A stretch of 64,000 bases of DNA, from positions 1 to 64,000 of the forward strand of contig JAVJSU010000038.1 of the NCBI GenBank assembly GCA_040219275.1, in the 5' to 3' direction. The position numbers were made by a program, and so were the translations under genes. Numbering within the stretch: the stretch's first letter is position 1; every line of letters begins with the position of its first letter. The notes beneath the pieces were generated by a model. It was not told the origin of the DNA, made no database searches, and saw nothing but the letters and a program-made list of their open reading frames with translations. This DNA is from JAVJSU01 sp040219275 (GTDB lineage: Bacteria; Chloroflexota; Anaerolineae; Aggregatilineales; Phototrophicaceae). Shown one piece after another: positions 32,921 through 41,709 of the stretch.

Positions 32921-34531
32921 CTACATCCTGAACACACCGAATTGCGTCTCTTGCGTCGGCTTGTTCAAACAGGCGCTCAACGCCAGACCAAGTACACGGC
33001 GCGTCTTGACCGGATCAAGGATGCCATCATCCCACAAGCGCCCGGTAGAGTAATACGGTTCGCCTTCGGTCTCATACTTATCCAGAATCGGTTGCTTGAA
33101 TTCTGCCTGTTCTTCTTCCGTCATATCCGCCTCGCCGCGCCGTTCCAATTGATCGCGCTTGACGGTCAACAAGACATTCGCCGCCTGTTCGCCACCCATC
33201 ACACTGATGCGCGAATTCGGCCACATCCACAGGAAACGGGGCGAATAGGCGCGCCCGCACATGCCATAATTGCCCGCGCCGAAGCTCCCACCGATCACGA
33301 CTGTCAGCTTCGGCACAGCGGCATTCGCAACCGCATGAACCATTTTCGCGCCATCTTTGGCGATCCCGCCCGCCTCGTATTCGCGCCCGACCATGAAGCC
33401 GGTGATGTTCTGCAAAAATAACAGGGGGATGTTACGCGCGGTACACAGCTCAATGAAGTGCGCCCCCTTAAGCGCCGATTCGCCGAAGAGCACACCGTTA
33501 TTGGCGATAATCCCCACCGGATAGCCTTCAATCCGTGCAAATCCGGTGATGAGCGTCGTGCCGTAATTCGCTTTGAACTCGCGGAATTTACTGCCGTCCA
33601 CCAATCGCGCAATCACTTCCCGCGCATCGTAGCTTTCGCGGAAGCTCGTCGGGATGATGCCGTAAAGCTCTTCGGGGTCGTAGAAGGGGTCTTCCGGCGC
33701 TTGCACATCCAGATCAATTTTCTTGCGGATGTTGAGCGTCTCCACGACCCCGCGCACAATTTCCAGTGCATGGTCGTCATCCTCCGCGTAATGATCCGCT
33801 ACGCCAGAAACACGCGTGTGCACCTCCGCACCGCCCAGTTCCTCCGCCGTGACCTCTTCACCCGTCGCGGCTTTCACGAGGGGTGGACCGGCGAGAAAGA
33901 TCGTCCCCGTCCCTTTGACGATCACCGTTTCGTCGCTCATCGCCGGAACATACGCGCCGCCCGCCGTGCATGATCCCATCACACAGGCGATCTGCGGGAT
34001 GCCTGCCGCGCTCATCGTCGCCTGATTGTAAAAGATGCGCCCGAAATCGTCCACGTCAGGGAAGACCTCATCCTGCATCGGCAAAAACGCCCCACCACTA
34101 TCCACCAGATAGATACACGGGAGGTTATTTTCCAGCGCGATCTGTTGCGCCCGCAGATGTTTTTTCACCGTAATCGGATAATAACTACCGCCTTTCACGG
34201 TGGCATCGTTGGCGACGATCATGCACTCCACCCCGCTCACCCGCCCGATCCCCGTGACCATCCCTGCGGACGGAGGTGGATCGTTATACAAGCCCCATCC
34301 GGCGAATGGCGCGACCTCCAAAAATGCCGAGCCGGGGTCGATCAACTTGTCGATGCGATCCCGTACAAACAGCTTGCCTTGCTCACGGTGACGTTGTTGA
34401 TACTTTTCCCCTCCCCCCTCGCGCACCAAAGCCAACCGTTCGGAGAGTTCTTGTGCGAGTTTGCGATTGTGTTCGGCATTCTGTTGAAAGCGTTCATCTG
34501 CGGGGTTAAGTTGTGAAAGCAGGGTTTCCAT
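32921..34531 (-). CDS. Acyl-CoA carboxylase carboxyltransferase (MccB-type)
   Basis: 536 residues. The beta subunit of a biotin-dependent acyl-CoA carboxylase, probably methylcrotonoyl-CoA carboxylase in leucine breakdown. Motifs include RDRIDKLIDPGSAFLEVAPF, VANDATVKGGSYYPITVKKH, SCTAGGAYVPAMSDE in the N-half and GGSFGAGNYGMCGRAY and WPNSRISVMGG in the C-half, whose oxyanion glycines hold the carboxybiotin. The biotin carboxylase alpha subunit is not in the window, so it must be encoded elsewhere. AGGA precedes the ATG. Confidence 0.92.
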   Translation of the reverse strand: METLLSQLNPADERFQQNAEHNRKLAQELSERLALVREGGGEKYQQRHREQGKLFVRDRIDKLIDPGSAFLEVAPFAGWGLYNDPPPSAGMVTGIGRVSGVECMIVANDATVKGGSYYPITVKKHLRAQQIALENNLPCIYLVDSGGAFLPMQDEVFPDVDDFGRIFYNQATMSAAGIPQIACVMGSCTAGGAYVPAMSDETVIVKGTGTIFLAGPPLVKAATGEEVTAEELGGAEVHTRVSGVADHYAEDDDHALEIVRGVVETLNIRKKIDLDVQAPEDPFYDPEELYGIIPTSFRESYDAREVIARLVDGSKFREFKANYGTTLITGFARIEGYPVGIIANNGVLFGESALKGAHFIELCTARNIPLLFLQNITGFMVGREYEAGGIAKDGAKMVHAVANAAVPKLTVVIGGSFGAGNYGMCGRAYSPRFLWMWPNSRISVMGGEQAANVLLTVKRDQLERRGEADMTEEEQAEFKQPILDKYETEGEPYYSTGRLWDDGILDPVKTRRVLGLALSACLNKPTQETQFGVFRM

Positions 34532-34631
34532 AAAGTGTCCTAATTCTCATCAAAAATTATCATTTCATCACGCGCCCATTGTAGCAAATATCCGCGCAAG
34601 GGATGAGAAGGAAAGTCTGTTATTAGAAAAA

Positions 34632-35147
34632 TCACTCGATGCGGAGCCACTCGATGTCGTCATGGGAGAGCGTGATGTTGCCGTCATCATCAATAAAGCG
34701 CGTATGACTATCCGGCGGAAAGGTCAGTAAATCAAACGGGGCATCGCGTTTCACATCGGCGACTGCATCGCGCACGGTCTTTTCGACTGAAGAGAGGCGT
34801 GTGTTCCATTTGGCGACGGCAAAATGCGTGTGCTTATAGCGACGGACAAGGGCTTGAATCTTAGCACGTCCCACTTCGCCTGCTTCGCCCCAGAAAAGTG
34901 GCTCTTGCTTGACGGTAAACACCCCAACCGGCGCGATTTCATCGCCAGCATAAGCGACCACATCCGGCTTATAGCGATCACCGATACGCACTTCGACTGA
35001 AATGTGTGGATACCTCGGCAGATAGAGTGCCCACAGAAAGGCTTTCATCAGCGTATGCACACTACGTTCGCGCCCTCCCCACACAAAAACATTATGTTGC
35101 TCGTGTGCGCGGAGCATCCACTTTCGCGGGATGATAGGGTCGGTCAT
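34632..35147 (-). CDS. Hypothetical protein, possibly PD-(D/E)XK nuclease-like
   Basis: 171 residues. ISVEVRIGDRYKPDVVAYAG followed by PLFWGEAGEVGRAKIQALVR and THFAVAKWN gives an E...PD...E...K spacing like that of PD-(D/E)XK folds and YaeQ-like proteins. This is a pattern reading only. The ATG overlaps the stop of the histidine kinase gene (ATGA at 35144-35147), so the two are coupled, an unusual pairing. It was not possible to assign a substrate. Confidence 0.6.
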   Translation of the reverse strand: MTDPIIPRKWMLRAHEQHNVFVWGGRERSVHTLMKAFLWALYLPRYPHISVEVRIGDRYKPDVVAYAGDEIAPVGVFTVKQEPLFWGEAGEVGRAKIQALVRRYKHTHFAVAKWNTRLSSVEKTVRDAVADVKRDAPFDLLTFPPDSHTRFIDDDGNITLSHDDIEWLRIE

Positions 35148-38100
35148 GATTTATCCTGCTTGGCGGGTAGCTGAATAGTGAGGGTTGTGCCTTTTCCGGG
35201 TGTGCTTGCCACACTAATGTCGCCGTGATGCTGATCGACAATAATTCTAGCAACCGCCAAACCCAGCCCAAACCCACGTTCCGTTTGCGCCGAATCTACA
35301 CGGAAGAAGCTATCAAATATGCGCTGTTGAAATTCTTCAGGAACGCCTATCCCCGTATCCCGAACTGAGATAACTGAGTGATTATTTTTATCTGTCAGAC
35401 CAACATTGATAAAGACCTCACCACCATCCACGTTAAATAATATTGCGTTTTCGATAACTTTACGTAGCATAAGCATGATATTTTGAATATCCCCTTCGAT
35501 GACTACCTCTTGAGATGGTTCTTCAAGATATAGCTGAATGTTACGCTTCGCCGCCTTTTGACTCATATATGTGATTGTATCTTTTACGAGATGGCGCAGA
35601 TTCACCATCGTAAGATTCGGCGTGTCACGCTCTAACCTTGCAAATGTGGTGATGGCTTCTACCAGCATTAAAATGTCATCTACGCGTTCATGAATACGCA
35701 TCACATAAGGATAATCGTCAGGCAGATTGTTATGCCGCATAATCATATGAAGCGAGGTGTTAATTACGGAAAGCGGTGTACGGAACTCGTGTGATGCAGA
35801 AACAATAAAATCCGTCAGAAATTTAACTTTTTCCTGCTCAAGCGCCAGCTTAAATATGCGTTCTTCTGCCTCGCGCCGTTCGGTGATATCCTGGCACAGT
35901 CCCAATTCTTGCAGAAGTTGCCCATCATCGGAGAATTTGAACGGAACCACCCTAAAGTTTAACCAGCGCCATTCACCAGAAATGTTTTTGACCCTAGCAT
36001 CAAAAATTGCTACTTGATTATCTGTTGATCCATTTAAAGATTTGATCTGCTCACGGGCAAAGTCAAGGTCATCGGGATGATAGTGTTTAGCTATCACTTC
36101 CGGGGTAATTCTAAAAGGTTCATCCTGTGAAATATCAAAAAAACGCGCACCAAACTGGTTGATAAACACATCATGCTGTTTTTCATAATCATGAACATAA
36201 ATAATATAGGGCGCGGCATCCGTAATGCGCTGTATGTAATGCTGGCTTTCCCGCAGGCGAATTTCTGCCTGCTTACGATCCTCAATATTACGTGTTATCC
36301 CGATAATCGTGTCTACAGATCCGTCCTCTGTACGCAAAACACGGATGCTCGTTTCCATCCATAAATAATGTCCCTCGTTATGCCGTAAACGATATTCGAT
36401 TAATCCAGAATTTGTCTGAATGTAGCTATCGCGTTCGCTGAATAGATTCTGCAAATCATCAGGATGAATAGCGTCCATTATCGTCTTTCCAACCCGATCC
36501 TCAGGGGCATATCCCAATTCCGGGGTAACAGATGGGCTGGCATATGTGACTATTCCCTCTGCATTGGTCAGAGTAACAATATCAGTTGTATTCTCTGCCA
36601 TGAGGCGATACAGTGCTTCCTGTTCTTTGAGTTGCTCCTGTGCTAATTTGCGTGCCGTCACATCTAATCCGGCAGCATAGACTACACTCTCCCCATCATA
36701 ATCTCCAACTGTAATATTCAATTCTAACCAGATGTGCTCACCATCTTTACGGATCAGTTGAGTTTCGTAATTACTCGGCGCGTGCTTACCCTCAAGACGA
36801 TTTTCACGATTCACATTCATGATGGCGCGGTATTCAGGAGGAATCAAATTCATTGCCTGTTCGCTGTTCATCGCCAGCAGTTCGGTTGTGCTATAACCGG
36901 TCAAATTCTCCATTTCAGGGCTTACGTAAATATATGTACCGTCTTTCGCAATAACACCAAAGCCAACAAGCGATTGATTCACCAACGCGCGGTAGAGTTG
37001 CTCTATTTTACGGCGTTCGGTCACATCACGGATGACAGCCAGAAAACCACTTTGCTCACCATTCGCATCACGGAGCAGGGTCGTTGTTGCTTCTACATCA
37101 ATAAATTTGCCATCCTGCTTTTTATGGCGCAATGTAGTGAAGCTAAAACCATTTTCTTCTAAGTCCCGCATGGCGCGGGGTAAATCTTCTTCATCGTACC
37201 ATTCATAACCATAAAGTTTGGATAACGGCTTACCCAAACTATCTATAGGGTCTAAGCCATAAAGTTCTAGTGCGGCACGGTTAAGATAGGTCGTGCAATA
37301 ATTGTTATCAATACCGACCACTGCGTCTTGAATATTTTCTAAAACATCTGCCTGAAATTTAAGTTGTTGTTCGCCCTGTTTTTGTTCCGTGATGTCACTG
37401 GCAAAAACAATTACGCCTTCCGTGTGACCACTCTTAGCGAAAATCGGCGAGAAAGAGATTTTGTAGATTGTGTCGCCAAACGTGAATTCCCTGTGGAAGT
37501 ATTCGCCCCTCAGCGCCCGATCATACTCCCCTTGCCAATGGTTACGATAGTCATCATCGTCGACAGCATCGAAAATATTCATACCTACTTCAAGATTAAT
37601 ACCAAAGAATTTATAATAAATGTCGATCATATTTTCGTTGACAACAATTAAATTGTAATTTTGATCTACAGACCACACACTGTCCTGAATATTCTCGATT
37701 AGAGCACGCAGATTCGACTGATTTGCTTCAAGGGCTTGCTGAGTGAGCTTTAATTCGGTGATATTTCTGGTAATGCTAAGGACAGATTGTACGATACCAT
37801 CCTCATCAAATTCCGGCACAACATAAGTTTCATAGTAAATCTGTCCCTCCTGCCGTTCCGCGTCTTTATGTTCTAACTCATACTTGAGTGTTTGCCCGGT
37901 AGCAAACACCCGCTGACGAATTTCTTGCCATCGGGCTATTGTCTCTGGATGAGCAGGAACAGCGTTCGTTTTTACACCTATAATCTGTTTCTGAGACATT
38001 TTGAAGGACTCTGCGAAGGCTTTATTCACGTAGATATAGGTAAATTCCCGATCTACCCGTGCGATCAGATCGGGACTGTTTTCAGCAAGGGTACGAAACT

Positions 38101-38230
38101 GGGTTTCACGTTGTTTTAAATCTTCGTGTGCGTTGGCTTGTGTCTCTAATTCCGCAATCCGTGCTTCTAATGTGATGATACGCTCAATCTTTTCTTGTTC
38201 AGAAAGTTGCGCCAATTTCTGTAAGTTCAT
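35144..38230 (-). CDS. Soluble multi-PAS sensor histidine kinase
   Basis: About 1028 residues with no membrane segment. An N-terminal coiled coil (QEKIERIITLEARIAELETQ) leads to six PAS/PAC modules, each starting with phrases like FRTLAENSPDLIARVD, LENIQDAVVGID, LVNQSLVGFGVIAKDG and LMAENTTDIVTLTN. Then comes a HisKA domain with the phospho-histidine near residue 810 in SASHEFRTPL, and a HATPase with NAILFNVDGG, VRDTGIGVP and RGFGLGLAVARIIV. No response regulator adjoins. A GTG 12 bases upstream is an alternative start. Confidence 0.92.
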   Translation of the reverse strand: MNLQKLAQLSEQEKIERIITLEARIAELETQANAHEDLKQRETQFRTLAENSPDLIARVDREFTYIYVNKAFAESFKMSQKQIIGVKTNAVPAHPETIARWQEIRQRVFATGQTLKYELEHKDAERQEGQIYYETYVVPEFDEDGIVQSVLSITRNITELKLTQQALEANQSNLRALIENIQDSVWSVDQNYNLIVVNENMIDIYYKFFGINLEVGMNIFDAVDDDDYRNHWQGEYDRALRGEYFHREFTFGDTIYKISFSPIFAKSGHTEGVIVFASDITEQKQGEQQLKFQADVLENIQDAVVGIDNNYCTTYLNRAALELYGLDPIDSLGKPLSKLYGYEWYDEEDLPRAMRDLEENGFSFTTLRHKKQDGKFIDVEATTTLLRDANGEQSGFLAVIRDVTERRKIEQLYRALVNQSLVGFGVIAKDGTYIYVSPEMENLTGYSTTELLAMNSEQAMNLIPPEYRAIMNVNRENRLEGKHAPSNYETQLIRKDGEHIWLELNITVGDYDGESVVYAAGLDVTARKLAQEQLKEQEALYRLMAENTTDIVTLTNAEGIVTYASPSVTPELGYAPEDRVGKTIMDAIHPDDLQNLFSERDSYIQTNSGLIEYRLRHNEGHYLWMETSIRVLRTEDGSVDTIIGITRNIEDRKQAEIRLRESQHYIQRITDAAPYIIYVHDYEKQHDVFINQFGARFFDISQDEPFRITPEVIAKHYHPDDLDFAREQIKSLNGSTDNQVAIFDARVKNISGEWRWLNFRVVPFKFSDDGQLLQELGLCQDITERREAEERIFKLALEQEKVKFLTDFIVSASHEFRTPLSVINTSLHMIMRHNNLPDDYPYVMRIHERVDDILMLVEAITTFARLERDTPNLTMVNLRHLVKDTITYMSQKAAKRNIQLYLEEPSQEVVIEGDIQNIMLMLRKVIENAILFNVDGGEVFINVGLTDKNNHSVISVRDTGIGVPEEFQQRIFDSFFRVDSAQTERGFGLGLAVARIIVDQHHGDISVASTPGKGTTLTIQLPAKQDKS

Positions 38231-38361
38231 CGGATTGCCCACTATTTCGAATAACTTTTAAAACAGTTCATGTGTAATAATTGTACACACTGCTTTTCGA
38301 AATGACGATAAGGGTTTTGACTGAATACTCATGACCTTTCATAGACTTTTAAAATGACTAT

Positions 38362-38390
38362 TTGCATCTTAAAACGATTCATGCTACACT
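38362..38390 (+). promoter_or_regulatory. Candidate promoter of the RNA at 38.4 kb
   Basis: TTGCAT (38362-38367), a 17-bp spacer and TACACT (38385-38390). Each box is only a partial match to consensus, but the spacing is ideal and it precedes a structured terminator-ended segment. Confidence 0.4.
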
Positions 38391-38396
38391 ACTTTT

Positions 38397-38556
38397 ATCT
38401 GTTGGTTTATATAGAGGGGGTGATCACATAATGTTAGATCAAAAGTGTGGAGGGGTTCGCCTCTAGCAAGTCCTCTAGGGCTATCTTTTTAGAGGTGACC
38501 CGCCAACGTGCAGTAATGCACATAAATGACACCCCCGGTCTCCGGGGGTGTTGCCG
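38397..38556 (+). ncRNA. Candidate structured non-coding RNA
   Basis: A 160-nt stretch between divergent/convergent genes with several hairpins in order: AGGGG-TTCG-CCTCT (38451-38464), CCTCTA/TAGAGG (38472-38495), GTGCA-GTAA-TGCAC (38508-38521) and a 10-bp GC terminator (38529-38551). GGGGGTG at 38416-38422 could pair instead with CACCCCC (38530-38536) in the terminator arm, giving a closed rod or an antiterminator. No plus-strand gene lies downstream, so a free-standing small RNA is more likely than a riboswitch. It matches no RNA family that I recognise. Confidence 0.45.
38529..38555 (+). terminator. Strong GC hairpin terminator
   Basis: ACACCCCCGG and CCGGGGGTGT form a 10-bp stem with a 3-nt loop, followed by TGCCGTTT. 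It lies only 22 bp from the end of the minus-strand zinc-ribbon gene and could serve both strands. Confidence 0.75.
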
Positions 38557-38576
38557 TTTATGGTCATGTATGGGTC

Positions 38577-40124
38577 TTAAGACTGACCCGGCTTTTGTGC
38601 TTTGCCTAGCGCCACGGTTCCATTTTGACCATTCACTAATGCAGAGCGACTATCTCCGTCTATTTCCATAATTGTCGCTACCCACACGGGAAATAACAAA
38701 AAACGAAAGCTCATTTGATTGACCGATGTGAAAATATTGATGCGCGTATTCGGGTTTGTGTCCGTCCCATATTTTTCCTTCATTACATCGCCGATGGTTT
38801 TACGTGCTTCCAGCGACGCTTTATCAAAATCCATGCTATACAGTTCAGCAGGGACTTTTGCCAGCAATTTGGGTGAATACGCGACTACCTCGCTCAAGTC
38901 ATAATCGCCGAGTTTGCCTGTCAAGTGGGGCGAGGGTGATTTTACCGCGCATACCGGCACGTTGTTTATGGCATCAGCGATGGTCGCGGTCTCATAAGGG
39001 GAGGTTTGCGTAAAACTGTAGCTAGAATTACGCGTCATGCCCACTCCGGTATTTTCACGAAATGTCGATTTGCGAATTTCTAAGCCCGCGTCGAACACCC
39101 AATACGGCAAAAACAATGGCTCAAGCGTCATCTGCTTCACGCGATTATCACTCAGCCAACCTTTCATGCGTTCCTGCCAGCCGCTTAATTTCTCATTCAA
39201 TGCCGCCTCTGCCGCATCATGCTTCAGACGAAATTGGACCAGCCCATCCGGTTGCTGAAAGCTATCGAGTGCGTCCCGTTCAAACACATGGGTCGAGCTA
39301 CAAAATGGGCAACGTGCGGCGAGATCACGCGCGGGAATCGTCCGTTTTGCGCCACAAGTATCGCACTCCAAAAAACGTTCGCCCACCTCCCACACTACAG
39401 GCTGATAGCGTCGTTTGAGCAATGCAAGCGTGAGGATGCCACCACCCTCTTCACGCTGACGGCTTTTTTCATCGACAAAATTACAGGAGCCACAGGTCGC
39501 TAATCCGGTCAGAGAATCGACAGTCATCTCTGTAGAGCCACATCGTGGACAGCGCACATTGATCGACTGAACATCCACCGCACCACCGGAACGCTGCATA
39601 CGCGCCTGTGCATGAGGATCATTGCTAGCGGCAACGGCATTGCTATCCAATTCACCGCGAACTATCATCAATTCTTGAATGGCTTCCATCAAATTAGGCT
39701 GATAGGAAAGCACTGTCGTCAAATGATCTTCTTTGACTACAGGATCATCGGAGACATAAGCAATCCACAGATGCGGATCAATAAAATCCCGCTGATTCTC
39801 AATCGCCCGCAAAAATGACTTGATGGCTTCGTCCCATTTTTCTTGCCGTACATAGTCAATGCCGGTATCGAATGCCGCCCGCGCCCATGTATCAATCTCG
39901 CCGTGCGTGATGACGCGATAGGTCGGCTTCAGGTTGCGTCGGCGAATTGTTTCTGGCATGGGGCGTTTTGGCGATGTGATATCCCGCAGTGGTGCTGGTT
40001 TTCCGTTGGCATCCCGCACCACATAGCCGCACACAGTACAGGAAATTTGCTTTTCGCTAATCACAAAACTCTGATGGTCGCCACAACGCGGGCATTTTTC
40101 CGGGGCAAGTGGTTTTATTGTCAT
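38577..40124 (-). CDS. Triple zinc-ribbon protein with TPR-like helices
   Basis: 515 residues, cytosolic. Three zinc ribbons are visible: CPRCGD...CTVCG near residue 11, CPRCGS...CGSC near 192, and CDTCG...CPFC near 258. Between the first two are TPR-like helices (AAFDTGIDYVRQEKWDEAIKSFLRAIEN). The C-terminal half is a beta-rich domain of unknown type, with YWVFDAGLEI and FRFLLFPVWVATIMEI resembling proteins that follow TFIIB-like ribbons in bacterial genomes. The function is unknown; a scaffold or nucleic acid-binding role is possible. Confidence 0.75.
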   Translation of the reverse strand: MTIKPLAPEKCPRCGDHQSFVISEKQISCTVCGYVVRDANGKPAPLRDITSPKRPMPETIRRRNLKPTYRVITHGEIDTWARAAFDTGIDYVRQEKWDEAIKSFLRAIENQRDFIDPHLWIAYVSDDPVVKEDHLTTVLSYQPNLMEAIQELMIVRGELDSNAVAASNDPHAQARMQRSGGAVDVQSINVRCPRCGSTEMTVDSLTGLATCGSCNFVDEKSRQREEGGGILTLALLKRRYQPVVWEVGERFLECDTCGAKRTIPARDLAARCPFCSSTHVFERDALDSFQQPDGLVQFRLKHDAAEAALNEKLSGWQERMKGWLSDNRVKQMTLEPLFLPYWVFDAGLEIRKSTFRENTGVGMTRNSSYSFTQTSPYETATIADAINNVPVCAVKSPSPHLTGKLGDYDLSEVVAYSPKLLAKVPAELYSMDFDKASLEARKTIGDVMKEKYGTDTNPNTRINIFTSVNQMSFRFLLFPVWVATIMEIDGDSRSALVNGQNGTVALGKAQKPGQS

Positions 40125-40351
40125 GAAGTTAGCCGTGATTTATCGTTTACGTTTCTTCTTATGATAAGCTGACAACGCTGATTCACGCATAAAAGTTATG
40201 AAAAATTTGTTACAACTTCCCAATAATACCTTTTTCAAACGGGCTTATAACCCGAACCAAGCACACGAAGTATCAGTTACCGTTAGAATAAGATATATGG
40301 GTGAAACATCACATATAAGTGAACATCACAGCCAAAATGAGGTCTAATCGT

Positions 40352-40906
40352 ATGATTATTGACATTGATACCAAACGATACATGAAGGTTGCGCGTGGGG
40401 ATGCACTTGCCATTCTGGAACAGGCGAAGATGACTCCGGATGATTTTACCGCGCATCGCAATGGTAGTTTTACCGCACGGTATCTACGTGATCGTACGGC
40501 GACCCTCCGCACATTGGGCATGGAAGAGCGCATCGAAAATATTGATCCGCGTGTCGCCATTTTCAAACGCCCCAGTGATAAATTGGATCGTGGACGTTAT
40601 GTGACCTTTAAATTTGCTGTTGCCTCCACCCGTGCGCTCGGTCTGCCAGAAAAAATGGTCGACAAAACACCCCCGCCGGAACCCGAAGTGACCATGTTCC
40701 GTAAGAAAGACAAAGCGGTGTTGGAGATGCTGACCCGTGTGGCAGAAAATATGCAACAATTGGTAGATTACGCGCAAGAATTGGCGGTTGATACCCCAAA
40801 GAGCGATCATATGTCGGTTGTGCTGGACGAAGTAGAAGCGCAGGTCGAACTTCTGCGGGATGGCTTAAAGACCATCTCTCAAAGCCCTGAGAGAATGGCA
40901 CATTAG
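40352..40906 (+). CDS. Hypothetical protein
   Basis: 184 residues, no recognised family. The N-terminal half is basic and compact (DIDTKRYMKVARGDALAILE, FTARYLRDRTATLRTLGME); the C-terminal half is two long helices suited to a coiled coil (LEMLTRVAENMQQLVDYAQ, LDEVEAQVELLRDGLKTI). The ATG at 40352 has GAGG 9 bases upstream, better than a GTG at 40319. A terminator follows at 40950. Confidence 0.65.
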   Translation: MIIDIDTKRYMKVARGDALAILEQAKMTPDDFTAHRNGSFTARYLRDRTATLRTLGMEERIENIDPRVAIFKRPSDKLDRGRYVTFKFAVASTRALGLPEKMVDKTPPPEPEVTMFRKKDKAVLEMLTRVAENMQQLVDYAQELAVDTPKSDHMSVVLDEVEAQVELLRDGLKTISQSPERMAH

Positions 40907-40949
40907 GCTATTCATCAATCACTACGAATAGTTCACGTAACTAACTCTT

Positions 40950-40976
40950 CCCCTCTACACCGTTAGAGGGGTTTTT
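40950..40976 (+). terminator. Rho-independent terminator
   Basis: CCCCTCTA and TAGAGGGG form an 8-bp stem with a 6-nt loop, followed directly by TTTTT. The MITE lies 8 bp further on. Confidence 0.92.
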
Positions 40977-40983
40977 GCATTTA

Positions 40984-41199
40984 GAGCGTGTTTTGAAGAA
41001 GTTATTTTCTGTAATGTTTATCAAGTAAGCCGAAAAAATCCCCCCTCTAAATCTCCCCCCCGCTTCGCAAGGGGAGACTTGTTCCCCTTTATTGCGATGT
41101 AGGAGTGTCTACGCCCGTAAGCGGGGAAGGGGCTAGAGGATGGGGAAAATGCCGTAAATCGATAAAAATTACAATCCATTTCATATACAAAACACGCTC
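40984..41199. mobile_element. 216-bp MITE with TTA target duplication
   Basis: Perfect 12-bp inverted ends GAGCGTGTTTTG / CAAAACACGCTC, flanked on both sides by TTA (40981-40983 and 41200-41202). A second conserved block, TGTAATGTTTATC on the left and TGTAATTTTTATC inverted on the right, lies 26 bases in from each end, so the ends match over about 39 bp. The interior is a long imperfect foldback of CCCTCTAAATCTCCCC and its partner. No transposase is encoded. The ends and TNA target fit IS5-type elements (IS1031-like); this is knowledge-based inference. Confidence 0.9.
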
Positions 41200-41595
41200 T
41201 TACTGGTCATCTTCAATAGAGTCGCTGAGTCGGGGCGCTTTATGATCGACATGCAATAAGCCCTGCTGAAACAAGCCACGTACATGGTCATCATCAAGCG
41301 TATAGTAAACGCGTCGCCCATCTTTGCGATGCCGGACAAGGTTCATCTGCCGGAGCACCCGCAATTGATGCGAGACTGCTGATTGCGACATATCGAGGGC
41401 TTCGGTAAGCACCTGAACACACACTTCACGATCAAATAATAGCGAGAGCAAACGCACACGGTTTGGATCACCAAGAAGTTTAAAAATTTCTGCTAAACGA
41501 ACTGCCCGTGGCTCGTCTAAGATTGCCGCCATGACTTCCGTCTGATCGACATTTTCACACCAGATTGTAAGTTCATTTTCCACAAGATTAACCAC
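41200..41595 (-). CDS. ArsR/SmtB family metal-sensing repressor
   Basis: 131 residues. The winged HTH is LGDPNRVRLLSLLFDREVCV and MSQSAVSHQLRVLRQMNLV. The alpha-5 motif DDDHVRGLFQQGLLHVDH has the D/H...H/H spacing of Zn(II) sensors such as SmtB, while EVCV and an N-terminal WCEN cysteine could add an alpha-3 type site; it probably senses Zn or Cd. The stop codon is exactly the TTA target duplication of the MITE. AGTAA...TTACT before the start (about 41605-41630) is a possible operator. No efflux pump adjoins. Confidence 0.88.
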   Translation of the reverse strand: MVNLVENELTIWCENVDQTEVMAAILDEPRAVRLAEIFKLLGDPNRVRLLSLLFDREVCVQVLTEALDMSQSAVSHQLRVLRQMNLVRHRKDGRRVYYTLDDDHVRGLFQQGLLHVDHKAPRLSDSIEDDQ

Positions 41596-41709
41596 AAAGT
41601 ATCTAAGTAATACCTACTAGCTTACTGTGAGTGGCAAAGTGAGTCAATTTTCAGCATAGGAAAATCACCACATTCCTGTAGATTTTTCGGCGGGTTGAGG
41701 CACGAGAGT

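Noticed and set aside
38447..38671. Plus-strand 74-codon frame over the candidate RNA
   Set aside because: It runs through the terminator hairpin and into the opposite-strand zinc-ribbon gene, lacks a ribosome site and reads as low-quality protein.
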